The notes below the pieces were generated by a model. That model was not told the origin of the DNA and ran no database searches. It worked only from the letters and a program-made list of their open reading frames with translations. A program made the position numbers and the translations under genes. From Streptomyces sulfonofaciens (GTDB lineage: Bacteria; Actinomycetota; Actinomycetes; Streptomycetales; Streptomycetaceae), in assembly GCF_014656295.1 (NCBI RefSeq), contig NZ_BNCD01000025.1:1-64000 (forward strand): a stretch of DNA of 64,000 nt, given 5' to 3'. The first letter of the stretch is position 1. Every line of letters begins with the position of its first letter. Below, piece after piece: positions 24,792 through 34,950 of the stretch.

Positions 24792-25193
24792 TCAGAGCGC
24801 CGCGCAGTCCGCGCAGGTGCCGAAGATCTCGACGGTGTGGGCGACGTTCACGTAGCCGTGCTCCGCGGCGATGGCCTCGGCCCACTTCTCCACGGCCGGC
24901 CCCTCCACCTCCACCGCCTTGCCGCAGACCCGGCAGACCAGGTGGTGGTGGTGCTCGCCGGTGGAGCAGCGGCGGTAGACGGCCTCGCCGTCCGAGGTGC
25001 GCAGTACGTCCACCTCGCCGGCGTCGGCCAGCGACTGGAGCGTGCGGTAGACCGTGGTGAGCCCCACCGAGTCGCCCTTGTGCTTGAGCATGTCATGGAG
25101 CTCCTGCGCACTGCGGAACTCATCGACATCGTCGAGAGCGGCCGCTACGGCCGCACGCTGCCGGGTGGACCGGCCTCGTACCGGGGCTGCCAC
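24792..25193 (-). CDS. zur: Zinc uptake regulator (Fur family)
   Basis: 133 residues. The DNA-binding domain contains SVGLTTVYRTLQSLADAGEVDV; the sensor part has a HHHHLVC segment and two structural-zinc CxxC motifs (CRVCG, CADC). From memory it is nearly identical to Streptomyces Zur. The GTG at 25193 was chosen because GGAGGAGG lies 4 bases upstream; an ATG ten codons earlier has no such site. It is the last gene after znuA-znuC-znuB, so the repressor is probably co-transcribed with the importer it controls. Confidence 0.95.
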   Translation of the reverse strand: MAAPVRGRSTRQRAAVAAALDDVDEFRSAQELHDMLKHKGDSVGLTTVYRTLQSLADAGEVDVLRTSDGEAVYRRCSTGEHHHHLVCRVCGKAVEVEGPAVEKWAEAIAAEHGYVNVAHTVEIFGTCADCAAL

Positions 25194-25248
25194 TTTGCCT
25201 CCTCCATACTGCTGCAAGGTCATTCTGCCAGGCGTGCACCGCCCCGCG

Positions 25249-26211
25249 TCAGACGCCGGCCCGGGCCTCGCCCGGTGCCGCGCCGGAGACCATGGTGTCG
25301 GAGAAGACGCACTCCGTGTCCGGATCGCCACCGCACGCGACCTCGGGACCCGCCGCGGCACCCCGTCCGGCGGCCCCGCCGCGCTCGGCCGCCGCCCGGG
25401 CCCGCCGCCGCGCGAGCGGCGCCGCGAGCGCCGTCAGCAGGACGAACACCGCGATGGTGAGCAGCACGATCGTGGCCCCGGGCGGCACGTTCTCGTAGTA
25501 GGACGTGACGGTGCCGCCGAGCGTCACGGCCACGCCCACCGCCACCGCGATCGCGAAGGTCGCCGCGAAGCTCCTGCCGAGCTGCTGCGCCGCCGCCACG
25601 GGCACCACCATCAGCGCGCTGACCAGCAGCAGCCCCACGACCCGCATGGCGACCGTGACGGTCACCGCGGCGGTCACCGCGGTCAGCAGGTTCAGCGCCC
25701 GCACCGGCAGCCCGGTGACCCGGGCGAACTCCTCGTCCTGGCTGACCGCGAACAGTTGGCGCCGCAGCCCGAGCGTCACCACGACCACGAAGCCGGCCAG
25801 CAGGCAGATCGCCCGCACGTCCGCGGGCGAGACCGTGGACAGCGAGCCGAAGAGGTACGAGCCGAGGTTGGCGTTGGAGCCGCCGGGTGCGAGGTTGATG
25901 AACATCACCCCGCCCGCCATCCCGCCGTAGAAGAGCATGGCCAGCGCGATGTCACCGCGGGTCCTGCCGTACCAGCGGATCAGCTCCATCAGGACCGCGC
26001 CCAGCACGGACACCGCGGTTGCCATCCACACCGGCGAGGTGGACAGCAGGAAGCCGAGGCCGACACCGGTCATCGCCACGTGCCCGATGCCGTCGCCCAT
26101 CAGGGCCTGGCGCCGCTGGACGAGGTAGATGCCGATGGCCGGTGCCGTGACGCCGACGAGGACGGCGGCGAGCAGTGCCCGCTGCATGAAGGCGTAGTCG
26201 AGTATGTCCAT
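25249..26211 (-). CDS. znuB: Zinc ABC transporter permease ZnuB
   Basis: A 320-residue ABC-3 family membrane protein. Eight or so hydrophobic helices; the family segments LMGDGIGHVAMTGVGLGFLL, GLPVRALNLLTAVTAAVTV and GLLLVSALMVVPVAAAQ are all present. The C-terminal 40 residues are a Gly/Ala/Arg-rich cytoplasmic tail. 21 bases after znuC. Confidence 0.95.
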   Translation of the reverse strand: MDILDYAFMQRALLAAVLVGVTAPAIGIYLVQRRQALMGDGIGHVAMTGVGLGFLLSTSPVWMATAVSVLGAVLMELIRWYGRTRGDIALAMLFYGGMAGGVMFINLAPGGSNANLGSYLFGSLSTVSPADVRAICLLAGFVVVVTLGLRRQLFAVSQDEEFARVTGLPVRALNLLTAVTAAVTVTVAMRVVGLLLVSALMVVPVAAAQQLGRSFAATFAIAVAVGVAVTLGGTVTSYYENVPPGATIVLLTIAVFVLLTALAAPLARRRARAAAERGGAAGRGAAAGPEVACGGDPDTECVFSDTMVSGAAPGEARAGV

Positions 26212-26232
26212 GGGGTCAGCGCCTTCGGGGAG

Positions 26233-27054
26233 TCAGGGTCGGGGAGTGGCGGACGGCGGTCCGTCGTGGACCACACGGCCGTCGCGCAGCAGCACCGTCC
26301 GGTCGATCAGGGGTTCCAGCGGGCCGAGCTCGTGCAGTACCAGGAGCACGGACGCGCCGCCGTCGACCTGCCCGCGCAGGGTCCCGGCCAGCACCCGCTG
26401 GCTGTCCAGGTCGACCCCGGCCATCGGCTCGTCCATGATCAGCAGCTCGGGCTCGGCGGCGAGCGCCCGGGCGATCAGGACGCGCTGGTGCTGGCCGCCG
26501 GAGAGGGCCCCGACCGCGGCCTGGGCGTGGTCCGCCATGCCGACCAGCTCCAGCGCGTGCCGGACGGCGGCCCGGTCCGCGCCGCGCAGCACACCGAAGC
26601 GGCTGCGTGAGAGCCGCCCGGCGGAGACGACCTCGGTGACGGTCGCGGGGACGCCGCTCACCGCGGTGGTGCGCTGGGGCACGTAACCGAGCCGCGCCCA
26701 GTTGCGGAAGCGGCGCTGCGGTGTGCCGAAGATCTCGATGCTGCCGGCGGTCGGCGGGGTCTGGCCGATGACCGTGCGGAGCGTGGTGGACTTGCCCGAG
26801 CCGTTGGCGCCGAGCAGCGCGACGACCTCGCCGCGCCGCACGGTCAGGTCGATCCCGTGCAGCACGGGACGCGAGCCCAGCTCCGCGGTGACCCCGCGCA
26901 GGGCGAGGACGGGTGCTCGCGTGCCGGTGTCCCCGGTGCTGCCGGTGTCCCCGCCGCCGTCCGCGGCCGCGGGGCCCTCCGCGGGCTCCTGCGCCCGCTG
27001 CCGTGCCCGCTCCCGTGCCCGCTCGCGTGCCCGCGGTGTGCTCGCGGGCCTCAC
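26233..27054 (-). CDS. znuC: Zinc ABC transporter ATPase ZnuC
   Basis: 273 residues. ABC domain with Walker A GANGSGKST, signature LSGGQHQRV, Walker B LLIMDEP and H-loop LVLHELG. The GTG start at 27054 overlaps the znuA stop (GTGA). The N-terminus carries a 45-residue tail of repeated Arg-Glu-Arg-Ala units (RERARERARQRAQEP) before the conserved part; a later start would remove it, so the true N-terminus is uncertain. Confidence 0.93.
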   Translation of the reverse strand: MRPASTPRARERARERARQRAQEPAEGPAAADGGGDTGSTGDTGTRAPVLALRGVTAELGSRPVLHGIDLTVRRGEVVALLGANGSGKSTTLRTVIGQTPPTAGSIEIFGTPQRRFRNWARLGYVPQRTTAVSGVPATVTEVVSAGRLSRSRFGVLRGADRAAVRHALELVGMADHAQAAVGALSGGQHQRVLIARALAAEPELLIMDEPMAGVDLDSQRVLAGTLRGQVDGGASVLLVLHELGPLEPLIDRTVLLRDGRVVHDGPPSATPRP

Positions 27055-28073
27055 CGCGCACCGGCCCGTGCGCCGGCCGACGTGCCCAGCGCCTTCTGGA
27101 GGGCCGCCAGGTTCGCGTCCATGACCTGGAAGTAGTCGCGGCCCCTGGACCGCTTCGTGATGCCCTCCAGGGGATCGAGCACGTCGGTCCTCAGATGGGC
27201 GTCGCCGGCCAGGGTCGCCGCGGTCCTGCCGGAGACCAGCGTCTCGTAGAACACGGTCGTCACGCCGTCCGCCGCGGCCAGTTCCTGGAGGTCGCGGACG
27301 CGGGCGGGGCTGGGCTCGCTCTCCGGGTCGAGGCCGCTGATCGCCTCCTCGGTGAGGCCGTAGCGCTCGGCGAGGTAGCCGAAGGCGGCGTGCGTGGTGA
27401 TGAAGACCTTGCCGCGGGTGTGCGCGAGGCCCCGCGTGTACCGGGTGTGCAGCGCGTCGAGCCGCTCGACCAGGGCGGCGGTGTTCGTGCGGTAGGCGGC
27501 CGCGTGGCCGGGGTCGGCCTTCTCGAACGCCTTGCCGACTCCCTCGGCGACCTCGGCGTAGCGCACCGGGTCGAGCCAGATGTGCGGGTCGGCGGCCCGG
27601 CTGTCGCCCTCCTGCGCGCCGCCCGGACGCGCGTCATGCGCGGCGGCGTGCCCGCCGACCTCGTCGCCGTGCCGCTCCAGCGTGGTCAGGGAGGCGGCGT
27701 CGACCTTGGTGGCGATGGGGGACTGGTCGATCGCCTCGTCCACGGACGGCTGCAGGCCCTTCAGGTGGAGCGCGACGTCGGCATCCTCCAACCGGGCCCT
27801 CTGCTGGGCGCTGACCTCCAGGTCGTGCGGCTCCTGCCCCGGTTCCGTCAGGTCCGTGACGCTCACGTGGTCCCCGCCGATCCGCTCGGCGAGGAACTGC
27901 AGGGGGTAGAACGACGCCACCACCGCCAGCTTCCCGTGCGCGCCCTTGCCGGTGTCGCCGTTCGTGCCGAAGACGGAGCAACCGGTGAGGGCCGTGGCGC
28001 AGAGCACGGTGGCGGTGGCCAGGGCGGCCAGCGGGGTCAGAGCGGGTATCGGGCCTGAGCGTCGCTCGTTCAT
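27051..28073 (-). CDS. znuA: Zinc-binding lipoprotein ZnuA
   Basis: A 340-residue cluster A-I receptor. Signal with lipobox LTGC at about 28-31; metal ligands in EPHDLEV (His), the ADPHIWLDP His, and TTHAAFGYLAERYG (His), plus a His-rich loop (RHGDEVGGHAAAHD) between them. The ATG at 28073 sits at the edge of a Zur box and has little or no 5' leader, so the mRNA may be leaderless. First gene of znuA-znuC-znuB-zur. Confidence 0.95.
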   Translation of the reverse strand: MNERRSGPIPALTPLAALATATVLCATALTGCSVFGTNGDTGKGAHGKLAVVASFYPLQFLAERIGGDHVSVTDLTEPGQEPHDLEVSAQQRARLEDADVALHLKGLQPSVDEAIDQSPIATKVDAASLTTLERHGDEVGGHAAAHDARPGGAQEGDSRAADPHIWLDPVRYAEVAEGVGKAFEKADPGHAAAYRTNTAALVERLDALHTRYTRGLAHTRGKVFITTHAAFGYLAERYGLTEEAISGLDPESEPSPARVRDLQELAAADGVTTVFYETLVSGRTAATLAGDAHLRTDVLDPLEGITKRSRGRDYFQVMDANLAALQKALGTSAGARAGAR

Positions 28074-28109
28074 GACTGTCATTTTCAACAAAAGTGGAAA
28101 TGATTGTCA
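28073..28109 (-). promoter_or_regulatory. Two Zur boxes over the znuA start
   Basis: TGACAATCATTTCCA (complement of 28095-28109) and TGAAAATGACAGTCA (complement of 28073-28087) each match the Streptomyces Zur consensus TGAAAATGATTTTCA at 12 of 15 positions. The second overlaps the start codon. A TTGACA-like -35 element lies in the first box, so Zur binding would block the promoter. This is one of the AT-richest stretches in the window. Confidence 0.8.
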
Positions 28110-28329
28110 ACAAATGGACCGGACCGTGCCCGGATCGCCTGCTCGCAGGACCCTACCGGCCGCTCCGGGGCCACCCGCGGGCGCTCCCCCGCGGAACAGC
28201 CGAACCGATTTGATCCGGGCACCCCGCGCGCCGGTAACCTGAAGCATTCGCCCATCCGTCTCGTGACCTCCCCATCGAGGCGCACGGCGCCGCAGCAGTC
28301 CACCGTCAGTCGTCCTAGAAGAGAGCACC

Positions 28330-29712
<1,383 letters not shown>

Positions 29713-29740
29713 GCGCCCCCGGCGATCCGGACGCCGTTCG

Positions 29741-29818
29741 TCGCGCGGTTCCCCGCGCCCCCGGCCCGTGCCCCCGGCCAGGGGCGCGGCCCCGCAGGGG
29801 GCACGGGGAACCGCGCGA
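29741..29818. terminator. Bidirectional terminator between glyS and chitinase
   Basis: Perfect 15-base arms TCGCGCGGTTCCCCG / CGGGGAACCGCGCGA between convergent genes, with further GC pairing inside. This GCGGTTCCCCGCG type is frequent in Streptomyces intergenic regions. Confidence 0.75.
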
Positions 29819-29833
29819 CCGGCTCCGGTGCCG

Positions 29834-30904
29834 TCACCGGCCCTGGAGCGACCTGACGTTGTTCCCGAAGGTCCAGTTCTTCGAACCGTCCCAGTTGAGG
29901 GACCACGTCATCAGGCCCTTGAGGCTGGTGCCGTAGTGCTGCCAGGCCTGGGAGACCAGGCTCGGCGACATGTAGCCGCCGCCCGCGCCGGACTGCGCGG
30001 GCAGGCCGGGGACCTGCTTGTCGTAGGGGACCCTGACCGTGGTGCCCTGGACGACCAGGCCCTTGTTCAGGCAGTCGGTCTGGGCGACGAAGCCCTGGAC
30101 GGTGCCCGCCTGGTAGCTGTCGGCGGAGCAGCCGTACATGCTGCCGTTGTAGTACTGCATGTTCAGCCACCACAGGCGGCCGTTGTCCGCGTACTTCTTG
30201 ATGATGGGCAGGTAGGCGCCCCAGATGGAGCCGTAGGTGATGCTGCCGCCGGTGACGTAGGCGGTCTCTGGGGCCATCGTCAGGCCGAAGTTCGACGGCA
30301 TCCGGGCGAGCACGCCGTCGATGATGCGGACCAGGTTGGCCTGCGAGGCCGACAACTGGTTGATGTTGCCGCTGCCGGTCAGCCCGGTCTCGATGTCGAT
30401 GTCGATGCCGTCGAAGTTGTACTCCTTGAGGATCGGCACGATCGTGGCGACGAAGCGGTCGGCGACCGTGCTCGAACTGAGGTCGATGCCTGCCGTCGCG
30501 CCGCCGATGGACATCAGGATGGTCTGGCCGGCCGCCTTGGCCTGGCACATCTCGGCCGGTGTGGCGACCTTCACCGTCGAGTCCATCCCGTCCTGCCACA
30601 GCGCCGTGCCGTCCGACCTGATGACCGGGAACGCGGCGTTGAGGACGTTGTAACCGTGGGCCGCGATGGCGGAGTCCGTGATGGGGGTCCAGCCGTAGGG
30701 CGGGTGGACGCCGTTGGAGGAGCCGTCCCAGTTCTCCCAGTAGCCCTGGAGGACCTTGCCCGAGGGTCTGGACTTGACGGCACAGGTGTCCGCCGCGGAC
30801 GCGGTCGTCGTGCCCAGGGCCAGCAGGGGGACGAGGCAGGCCGCCGCGAGTGCGGCCCCCAGCAGCCGCGGCCTGCGCAGCAGGTGTGGTGTCCAGCGGG
30901 TCAT
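29834..30904 (-). CDS. Secreted GH18 chitinase
   Basis: 356 residues. Signal peptide with twin Arg (LLRRPRLLG), a hydrophobic core and an ASA cleavage site at about 35-37; no chitin-binding or fibronectin domain. The catalytic D-x-x-D-x-D-x-E motif is DGIDIDIE at 165-172 and SIGG is at 132-135. Trp-rich substrate loops (QGYWENWDG, LMTWSLNWDG) are present. GGGAGG precedes the start. Cuts beta-1,4 GlcNAc chains outside the cell. The promoter carries the chitin-type repeat described separately. Confidence 0.95.
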   Translation of the reverse strand: MTRWTPHLLRRPRLLGAALAAACLVPLLALGTTTASAADTCAVKSRPSGKVLQGYWENWDGSSNGVHPPYGWTPITDSAIAAHGYNVLNAAFPVIRSDGTALWQDGMDSTVKVATPAEMCQAKAAGQTILMSIGGATAGIDLSSSTVADRFVATIVPILKEYNFDGIDIDIETGLTGSGNINQLSASQANLVRIIDGVLARMPSNFGLTMAPETAYVTGGSITYGSIWGAYLPIIKKYADNGRLWWLNMQYYNGSMYGCSADSYQAGTVQGFVAQTDCLNKGLVVQGTTVRVPYDKQVPGLPAQSGAGGGYMSPSLVSQAWQHYGTSLKGLMTWSLNWDGSKNWTFGNNVRSLQGR

Positions 30905-30947
30905 ACGGGCCTCCCGGCAGATGTGGGTGTCTTGGACATGACAGTGC

Positions 30948-30983
30948 AGTGGTCCATACCTGTCGTCAATAGGTCTGGACCTA
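30948..30983 (-). promoter_or_regulatory. Chitinase direct repeat / DasR-like sites
   Basis: AGTGGTCCATACCTGT (30948-30963) and TAGGTCTGGACCTA (30970-30983) are two related units of the GGTC-nnn-ACCT type. Streptomyces chitinase promoters carry 12-bp direct repeats of this form, and the first unit also fits the DasR consensus (A[GC]TGGTCTAGACCA[GC]T) at most positions. Located about 45-80 bases before the chitinase start. Confidence 0.65.
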
Positions 30984-31061
30984 ACTGCGTCTGCCGCGCC
31001 AGGCCCGCCCCGTCGTCGGCCGCTCGGCCGCGGGCGCCGTTCGGCCGGCCGCGTCGGCTGA

Positions 31062-31133
31062 CCGGTGCCCTCGTGCTGTCGGTGCCCTCGTGCCGTCGGT
31101 GGCCTCGTGTCGTCCGTCAACTCGTGCCGTCAG
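31062..31133. repeat. Four imperfect 17-bp tandem repeats
   Basis: Four units of the form GGTGCCCTCGTGCTGTC between the chitinase promoter and the end of the HTH regulator gene. No coding sense was recognised. Confidence 0.6.
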
Positions 31134-31178
31134 GCCGGGCGCCGTCGGCTGCTCGGGCCCGTGCCGTCGTCGGCTTCC

Positions 31179-32114
31179 TCACGCCGGTGCCACGGCCAGT
31201 GCGAGCAGCTCCTCCAGGCGCGCCCGGCTCTCGTCGTCCGCCGGCGCGTACGTCACCATGCGCGGGCCGTTGACCGGGCCGAGCCAGAGGTCGCTGTGGT
31301 CCACCGTGATCAGCCCCACGTCCGCGTTGCGGAACTGCTTGCGCTTGCTGCGCGGGCCCATCACCTCGTGCCGCTCCCAGGCCTGGCGGAAGTCGGGGGA
31401 CTCCCGCTGGAGCCGCTTGAGCAGCATCTTCCAGGCGGGCTCTGCCAGGTGCCCGGCCATGGCGGCGCGGAACTTGGCGGCCATCAGCCGCGCGGTCTCG
31501 TCGAGCAGGACGATCGAGGCGCGCCAGTCGGGGTTGGTGAAGCACAGCAGCATGCAGTTGCGGTCCTCGGGCGGCAGCGCGTCGAGGTCGCAGAAGAGCC
31601 GGCCGTAGGTGCGGTTGTAGGCGAGGATGTCGTACCGGCCGTTCTGGACGCAGGCCGGGAAGGGCTCAAGCTGTTCGAGCAGCAGCCTGATGGCGGGGGT
31701 GATGGAGGGGCACGGTGTGCCGGGCGCGGGATCCACGGCGCCGGCCAGGCTGAACAGGTGCGAGCGTTCGCTCGTGTCCAGCATCAGGGTGCGGGCCAGC
31801 GCGTCCAGCACCTGGACGGAGACGGTGATGTCCCTGGCCTGTTCGAGCCAGGTGTACCAGGTGACGCCGACCGCGGCGAGCTGGGCGACCTCCTCGCGGC
31901 GCAGCCCCGGCGTACGCCTGCGGGCCCCGCGCGGCAGGCCCACCTGCTCGGGGGCGATCCGCTCCCGGCGGCTGCGCAGAAATCCGGCCAGCTCCGATCG
32001 TCTGACCTCGGACTCCGATGGGCGCCCCGGCTCCGGCGCCGCACTCGCGCGCCCGGGCTCTTGCGGCTTCCCCGGACCTTGCAGAACCGCTTGCTCCTCG
32101 GCCGTGGTGGACAT
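31179..32114 (-). CDS. XRE-family regulator with MmyB-like ligand domain
   Basis: 311 residues. The helix-turn-helix (about 55-110) includes GLRREEVAQLAAVGVTWYTWLEQARD, the usual signature of this actinobacterial family. The MmyB-like C-terminal domain has YDILAYNRTYGRLFCD and WERHEVMGPRSKRKQFRNADVG. The ATG at 32114 has a GGAG site. Divergent from the MFS pump gene, with an inverted repeat in between; family members often control a neighbouring oxidoreductase or transporter and are proposed to bind small lipophilic ligands. Confidence 0.88.
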   Translation of the reverse strand: MSTTAEEQAVLQGPGKPQEPGRASAAPEPGRPSESEVRRSELAGFLRSRRERIAPEQVGLPRGARRRTPGLRREEVAQLAAVGVTWYTWLEQARDITVSVQVLDALARTLMLDTSERSHLFSLAGAVDPAPGTPCPSITPAIRLLLEQLEPFPACVQNGRYDILAYNRTYGRLFCDLDALPPEDRNCMLLCFTNPDWRASIVLLDETARLMAAKFRAAMAGHLAEPAWKMLLKRLQRESPDFRQAWERHEVMGPRSKRKQFRNADVGLITVDHSDLWLGPVNGPRMVTYAPADDESRARLEELLALAVAPA

Positions 32115-32161
32115 GCGCTCCAGCCTGCCGCATCGCGCAGCCTGTTGCCAGGTACTGCCAC

Positions 32162-32185
32162 TACCAGGACAAGGACACTCTGGTA
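32162..32185. promoter_or_regulatory. Inverted repeat between HTH regulator and MFS gene
   Basis: TACCAG-N12-CTGGTA in the 100-bp divergent promoter region; a nearby GGTACTGCC half-site suggests a larger operator. Probable target of the divergent regulator. Confidence 0.45.
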
Positions 32186-32215
32186 CCACCCTGAGCGGTG
32201 GCCGAACCTGGTGGG

Positions 32216-33724
32216 GTGAGTGACACAGGAATCGACTCGGAGACCAGCCCCGGGGCACCACCGGCAGGCGCCCCCGGCAGCGCTCCCACCTCGGCCGCCG
32301 CCCCCCGGACACCCGTCCCGCCCGCCGACCCGGCCGGTGCCGCGGTGCTCCTCGGTGGGCCCGGCCTGTTCACCGTGCTGCTCGGTGCGGCACTGCCCCT
32401 GATCGACTTCTTCATCGTCAACGTCGCCCTGCCGACCATGGGCCGTGACCTGGCCGCGGGGGAGGCGGTGCTGGAACTGGTCGTGGCGGGCTACGGCGTC
32501 GCGTACGCGGTTCTGCTGGTGCTCGGCGGGCGGCTCGGCGACATGTTCGGCCGCCGCCGGCTGTTCCTCGGCGGCATGGCCGCCTTCGGCCTCACCTCGC
32601 TGGCCTGCGGCCTCGCTCCGGACGCCTGGTCGCTGGTGGGGGCGCGGGTGGCGCAGGGGGCTGCGGCGGCGCTGATGCTCCCGCAGGTGCTGGCCACCAT
32701 CCAGTCGGCCACCTCCGGGCCGCGCCGGGCCCGGGCCATGGGGCTCTACGGTGCGACGGCCGGCCTCGCCATGGTGGCCGGGCAGATACTCGGCGGCGTC
32801 CTGGTCGCCGCGGACATCGCCGGTTCCGGCTGGCGCTCGGTGTTCCTGGTGAACGTGCCGGTGGTGCTGGTCGGCCTGGTGCTGGCGGTGCGCACGGTGC
32901 CGGAGACCCGCTCCAGGCACCCCGAGCCCATCGACGTGCCCGGCACGCTGCTGCTCGGCGTCTCGCTGCTGACGCTGCTCGCGCCGCTGACGGAGGGGCG
33001 CGCCGCGGGCTGGCCGGTGTGGACGTGGGCGGCGCTGGCCGTCTTCCCGTTCGCGGCGTTCGCCTTCTACCGCGTGGAGCTGCGCGCGGACCGGCTGGGC
33101 CGTACCCCGCTGGTGCCGCCGAGCCTCTTCGGGCTCGTGTCGCTGCGCCGCGGTCTGCTGATGGTGGTGCCGTTCTCGATCGGGTTCAGCGGCTTCATGT
33201 TCGTGATCGCGATCGCCCTCCAGCAGGGCGCGCGGCTCGGCCCGGTGGCCGCGGGCCTGGCACTGGCACCGATGGCCGTGGTCTTCTTCGCGGTGTCGCT
33301 GGCCGGTCCGCGCCTGGTGGCCAGGTACGGCACCAGGGTGGTGACCGCGGGCAGCGCGGTGCAGGGGGTGGGCGTGGCGCTGCTGGCGCTGGCCGCCTGG
33401 CGGCAGTGGCCCGACCTGGGCCTGCCGGCACTGCTGCCCGGCACCGCGCTGGCCGGTGCGGGACAGGCGCTCCAGTTGCCGGTCGTCTTCCGGATCATCC
33501 TCTCCGAGGTGCCGCAGCACCGCGCCGGCGTCGGCAGCGGCGTGATGATCACCACCCAGCAGTCCGCCCTCGCGCTGGGGGTCGCCACGCTCGGCTCGCT
33601 CTTCCTGGGCCTGGTGCCCGGAGCCGGTATGCAGAACGCCCTGGTGGCCACGTTGCTGGCCCAGTTGGCCACGGTGCTCCTGACGGGGCTGCTGAGCCTG
33701 CGGCTGCCCCGCGCGATCGCCTGA
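32216..33724 (+). CDS. MFS drug:H+ antiporter (DHA2, 14-TMS)
   Basis: About 502 residues. A 45-residue Pro/Ala-rich cytoplasmic tail precedes 14 hydrophobic helices. Motif A is LGGRLGDMFGRRRLFLGG, and the proton-linked Asp in the first helix is IDFFIVNVALP. The start is uncertain: GTG at 32216 or GTG at 32198, both with weak ribosome sites. Substrate unknown. Divergent from its probable regulator. Confidence 0.87.
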   Translation: MSDTGIDSETSPGAPPAGAPGSAPTSAAAPRTPVPPADPAGAAVLLGGPGLFTVLLGAALPLIDFFIVNVALPTMGRDLAAGEAVLELVVAGYGVAYAVLLVLGGRLGDMFGRRRLFLGGMAAFGLTSLACGLAPDAWSLVGARVAQGAAAALMLPQVLATIQSATSGPRRARAMGLYGATAGLAMVAGQILGGVLVAADIAGSGWRSVFLVNVPVVLVGLVLAVRTVPETRSRHPEPIDVPGTLLLGVSLLTLLAPLTEGRAAGWPVWTWAALAVFPFAAFAFYRVELRADRLGRTPLVPPSLFGLVSLRRGLLMVVPFSIGFSGFMFVIAIALQQGARLGPVAAGLALAPMAVVFFAVSLAGPRLVARYGTRVVTAGSAVQGVGVALLALAAWRQWPDLGLPALLPGTALAGAGQALQLPVVFRIILSEVPQHRAGVGSGVMITTQQSALALGVATLGSLFLGLVPGAGMQNALVATLLAQLATVLLTGLLSLRLPRAIA

Positions 33725-33866
33725 GCCCTGGCCCGGTGCCGGCCGGCACGTGAACGCGCGGTGCGGAAGCCCCCGTTGATGTTGGGCGTGCTGCACACTC
33801 CTTGCTGCGGTGCGGAGCGTTCTTCGGGGCGCCCGCCCCCTGCCACGCCGCACAGGAGGAGAGGCC

Positions 33867-34094
33867 ATGCCGGAGATGGACGCGAGCAGAGTCAGCCGCC
33901 GGGACGGTGACGGCCGCGAGCACACCGTGCGCGTGCAGCGCACGGGCGCCCGCCGGGTCATCGAGTGCGAGACCTGCGGCTGGCACAGGCCCGCGCAGTT
34001 CCTGCCGTGGCTGAAGGCCGAGGAGCACCTGGCGCAGACGCACCGGGCGACGGTGGACGCCGCGGGGGAGGCGCAGGAGCAGCCGGAGCGGTGA
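33867..34094 (+). CDS. Small conserved-type protein with CxxC...H..H
   Basis: 75 residues with a perfect AGGAGGAGA before the ATG. It has basic strands (EHTVRVQRTGARRVIE), then CETCGWHRPAQF...LKAEEHLAQTHRA, where two Cys and the following His residues could form a small zinc site. No known function; it resembles small uncharacterised actinobacterial proteins. Stands alone on this strand. Confidence 0.65.
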   Translation: MPEMDASRVSRRDGDGREHTVRVQRTGARRVIECETCGWHRPAQFLPWLKAEEHLAQTHRATVDAAGEAQEQPER

Positions 34095-34232
34095 CCGGCC
34101 GGAGCCAGCGGCCCGGTCCGCCCGCGCCCGGGGACGGCCCGTACTCGGCATGCGGTCCGCAGACAGCCGCGGTCGGCACACCGTCCGCCGGCAGCCGAGG
34201 CTCCGGTGGCGCCTCCTGCCGATCTGGGCGGA

Positions 34233-34874
34233 TCACGGTTGTTCGGACGGGAGGCGGGCCAGCAGGTGGGCGTCGAGGAAGCCCCGCTCGGAGGCCGGGT
34301 CGTGGAGCAGCCGGGCGAACGGGACGAGGCCGGCCCCGGAGAGCAGCTCGGCGAACCGGTCCACCGGCCAGCCGTAGGCGGGCGTCACCTTGTGGTCGAA
34401 GCGGACCGGTTCCGGTCGGTCGGTCGCGAAGAACGAGACCAGGAGCAGGCCGCCCGGTGCCAGGACGCGCACCTGCTCGGCGAGCAGCGCGGGCAGTTCC
34501 CCCGGCGGGGTGTGGATCATCGAGTAGTGGGCCAGTACACCGCCGAGCGCACGGTCCCCGACCGGCAGGGCCTCCATCCGCGCCTCGTCGAACCGCAGTG
34601 CCGGATGGGCCCGCCGGGCGTGGTCGACCATGCCCGGGGAGAGGTCGAGCCCGAAGGCGTCCAGTCCAGCCTCGTGCAGCATGGACGTCAGATGGCCGGG
34701 GCCGCACCCGACGTCGGCTGCGCGCGGGTTCCCCGTCCCGCGCACCAGCTCGGCGAAGGTGCCGATCATGGCCCGCGAGAACGGGTGCGCCTCCAGGCGG
34801 TTCGCGAACATCGAGGCGTACCGCTCGACGACCCCGTCGTAGGCCGCCCTGGTCTCTTCCTGGTGCTCCACCAC
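34233..34874 (-). CDS. SAM-dependent methyltransferase (class I)
   Basis: 213 residues. Motif I AADVGCGPGHLTSMLHEAG and acidic motif II FGLDLSP bind SAM; a GGVLAHYSMIHTPP motif IV and VLAPGGLLLVSFF motif V-VI follow. Starts at one of two adjacent GTG codons (34874 or 34871). The substrate is not predictable. 75 bases downstream of the tetR gene on the same strand. Confidence 0.85.
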   Translation of the reverse strand: MVEHQEETRAAYDGVVERYASMFANRLEAHPFSRAMIGTFAELVRGTGNPRAADVGCGPGHLTSMLHEAGLDAFGLDLSPGMVDHARRAHPALRFDEARMEALPVGDRALGGVLAHYSMIHTPPGELPALLAEQVRVLAPGGLLLVSFFATDRPEPVRFDHKVTPAYGWPVDRFAELLSGAGLVPFARLLHDPASERGFLDAHLLARLPSEQP

Positions 34875-34950
34875 GGGTGGGAAGGTAACACCCGCGCACG
34901 GTCGCACTGCCGGGCCCGTGCCGGCCCCGCCGCCGGAGGACGACTGCCCG

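Noticed and set aside
31062..31133. Four 17-bp repeats as a possible CRISPR array
   Set aside because: Units are directly adjacent without spacers, imperfect, and no cas genes are present.
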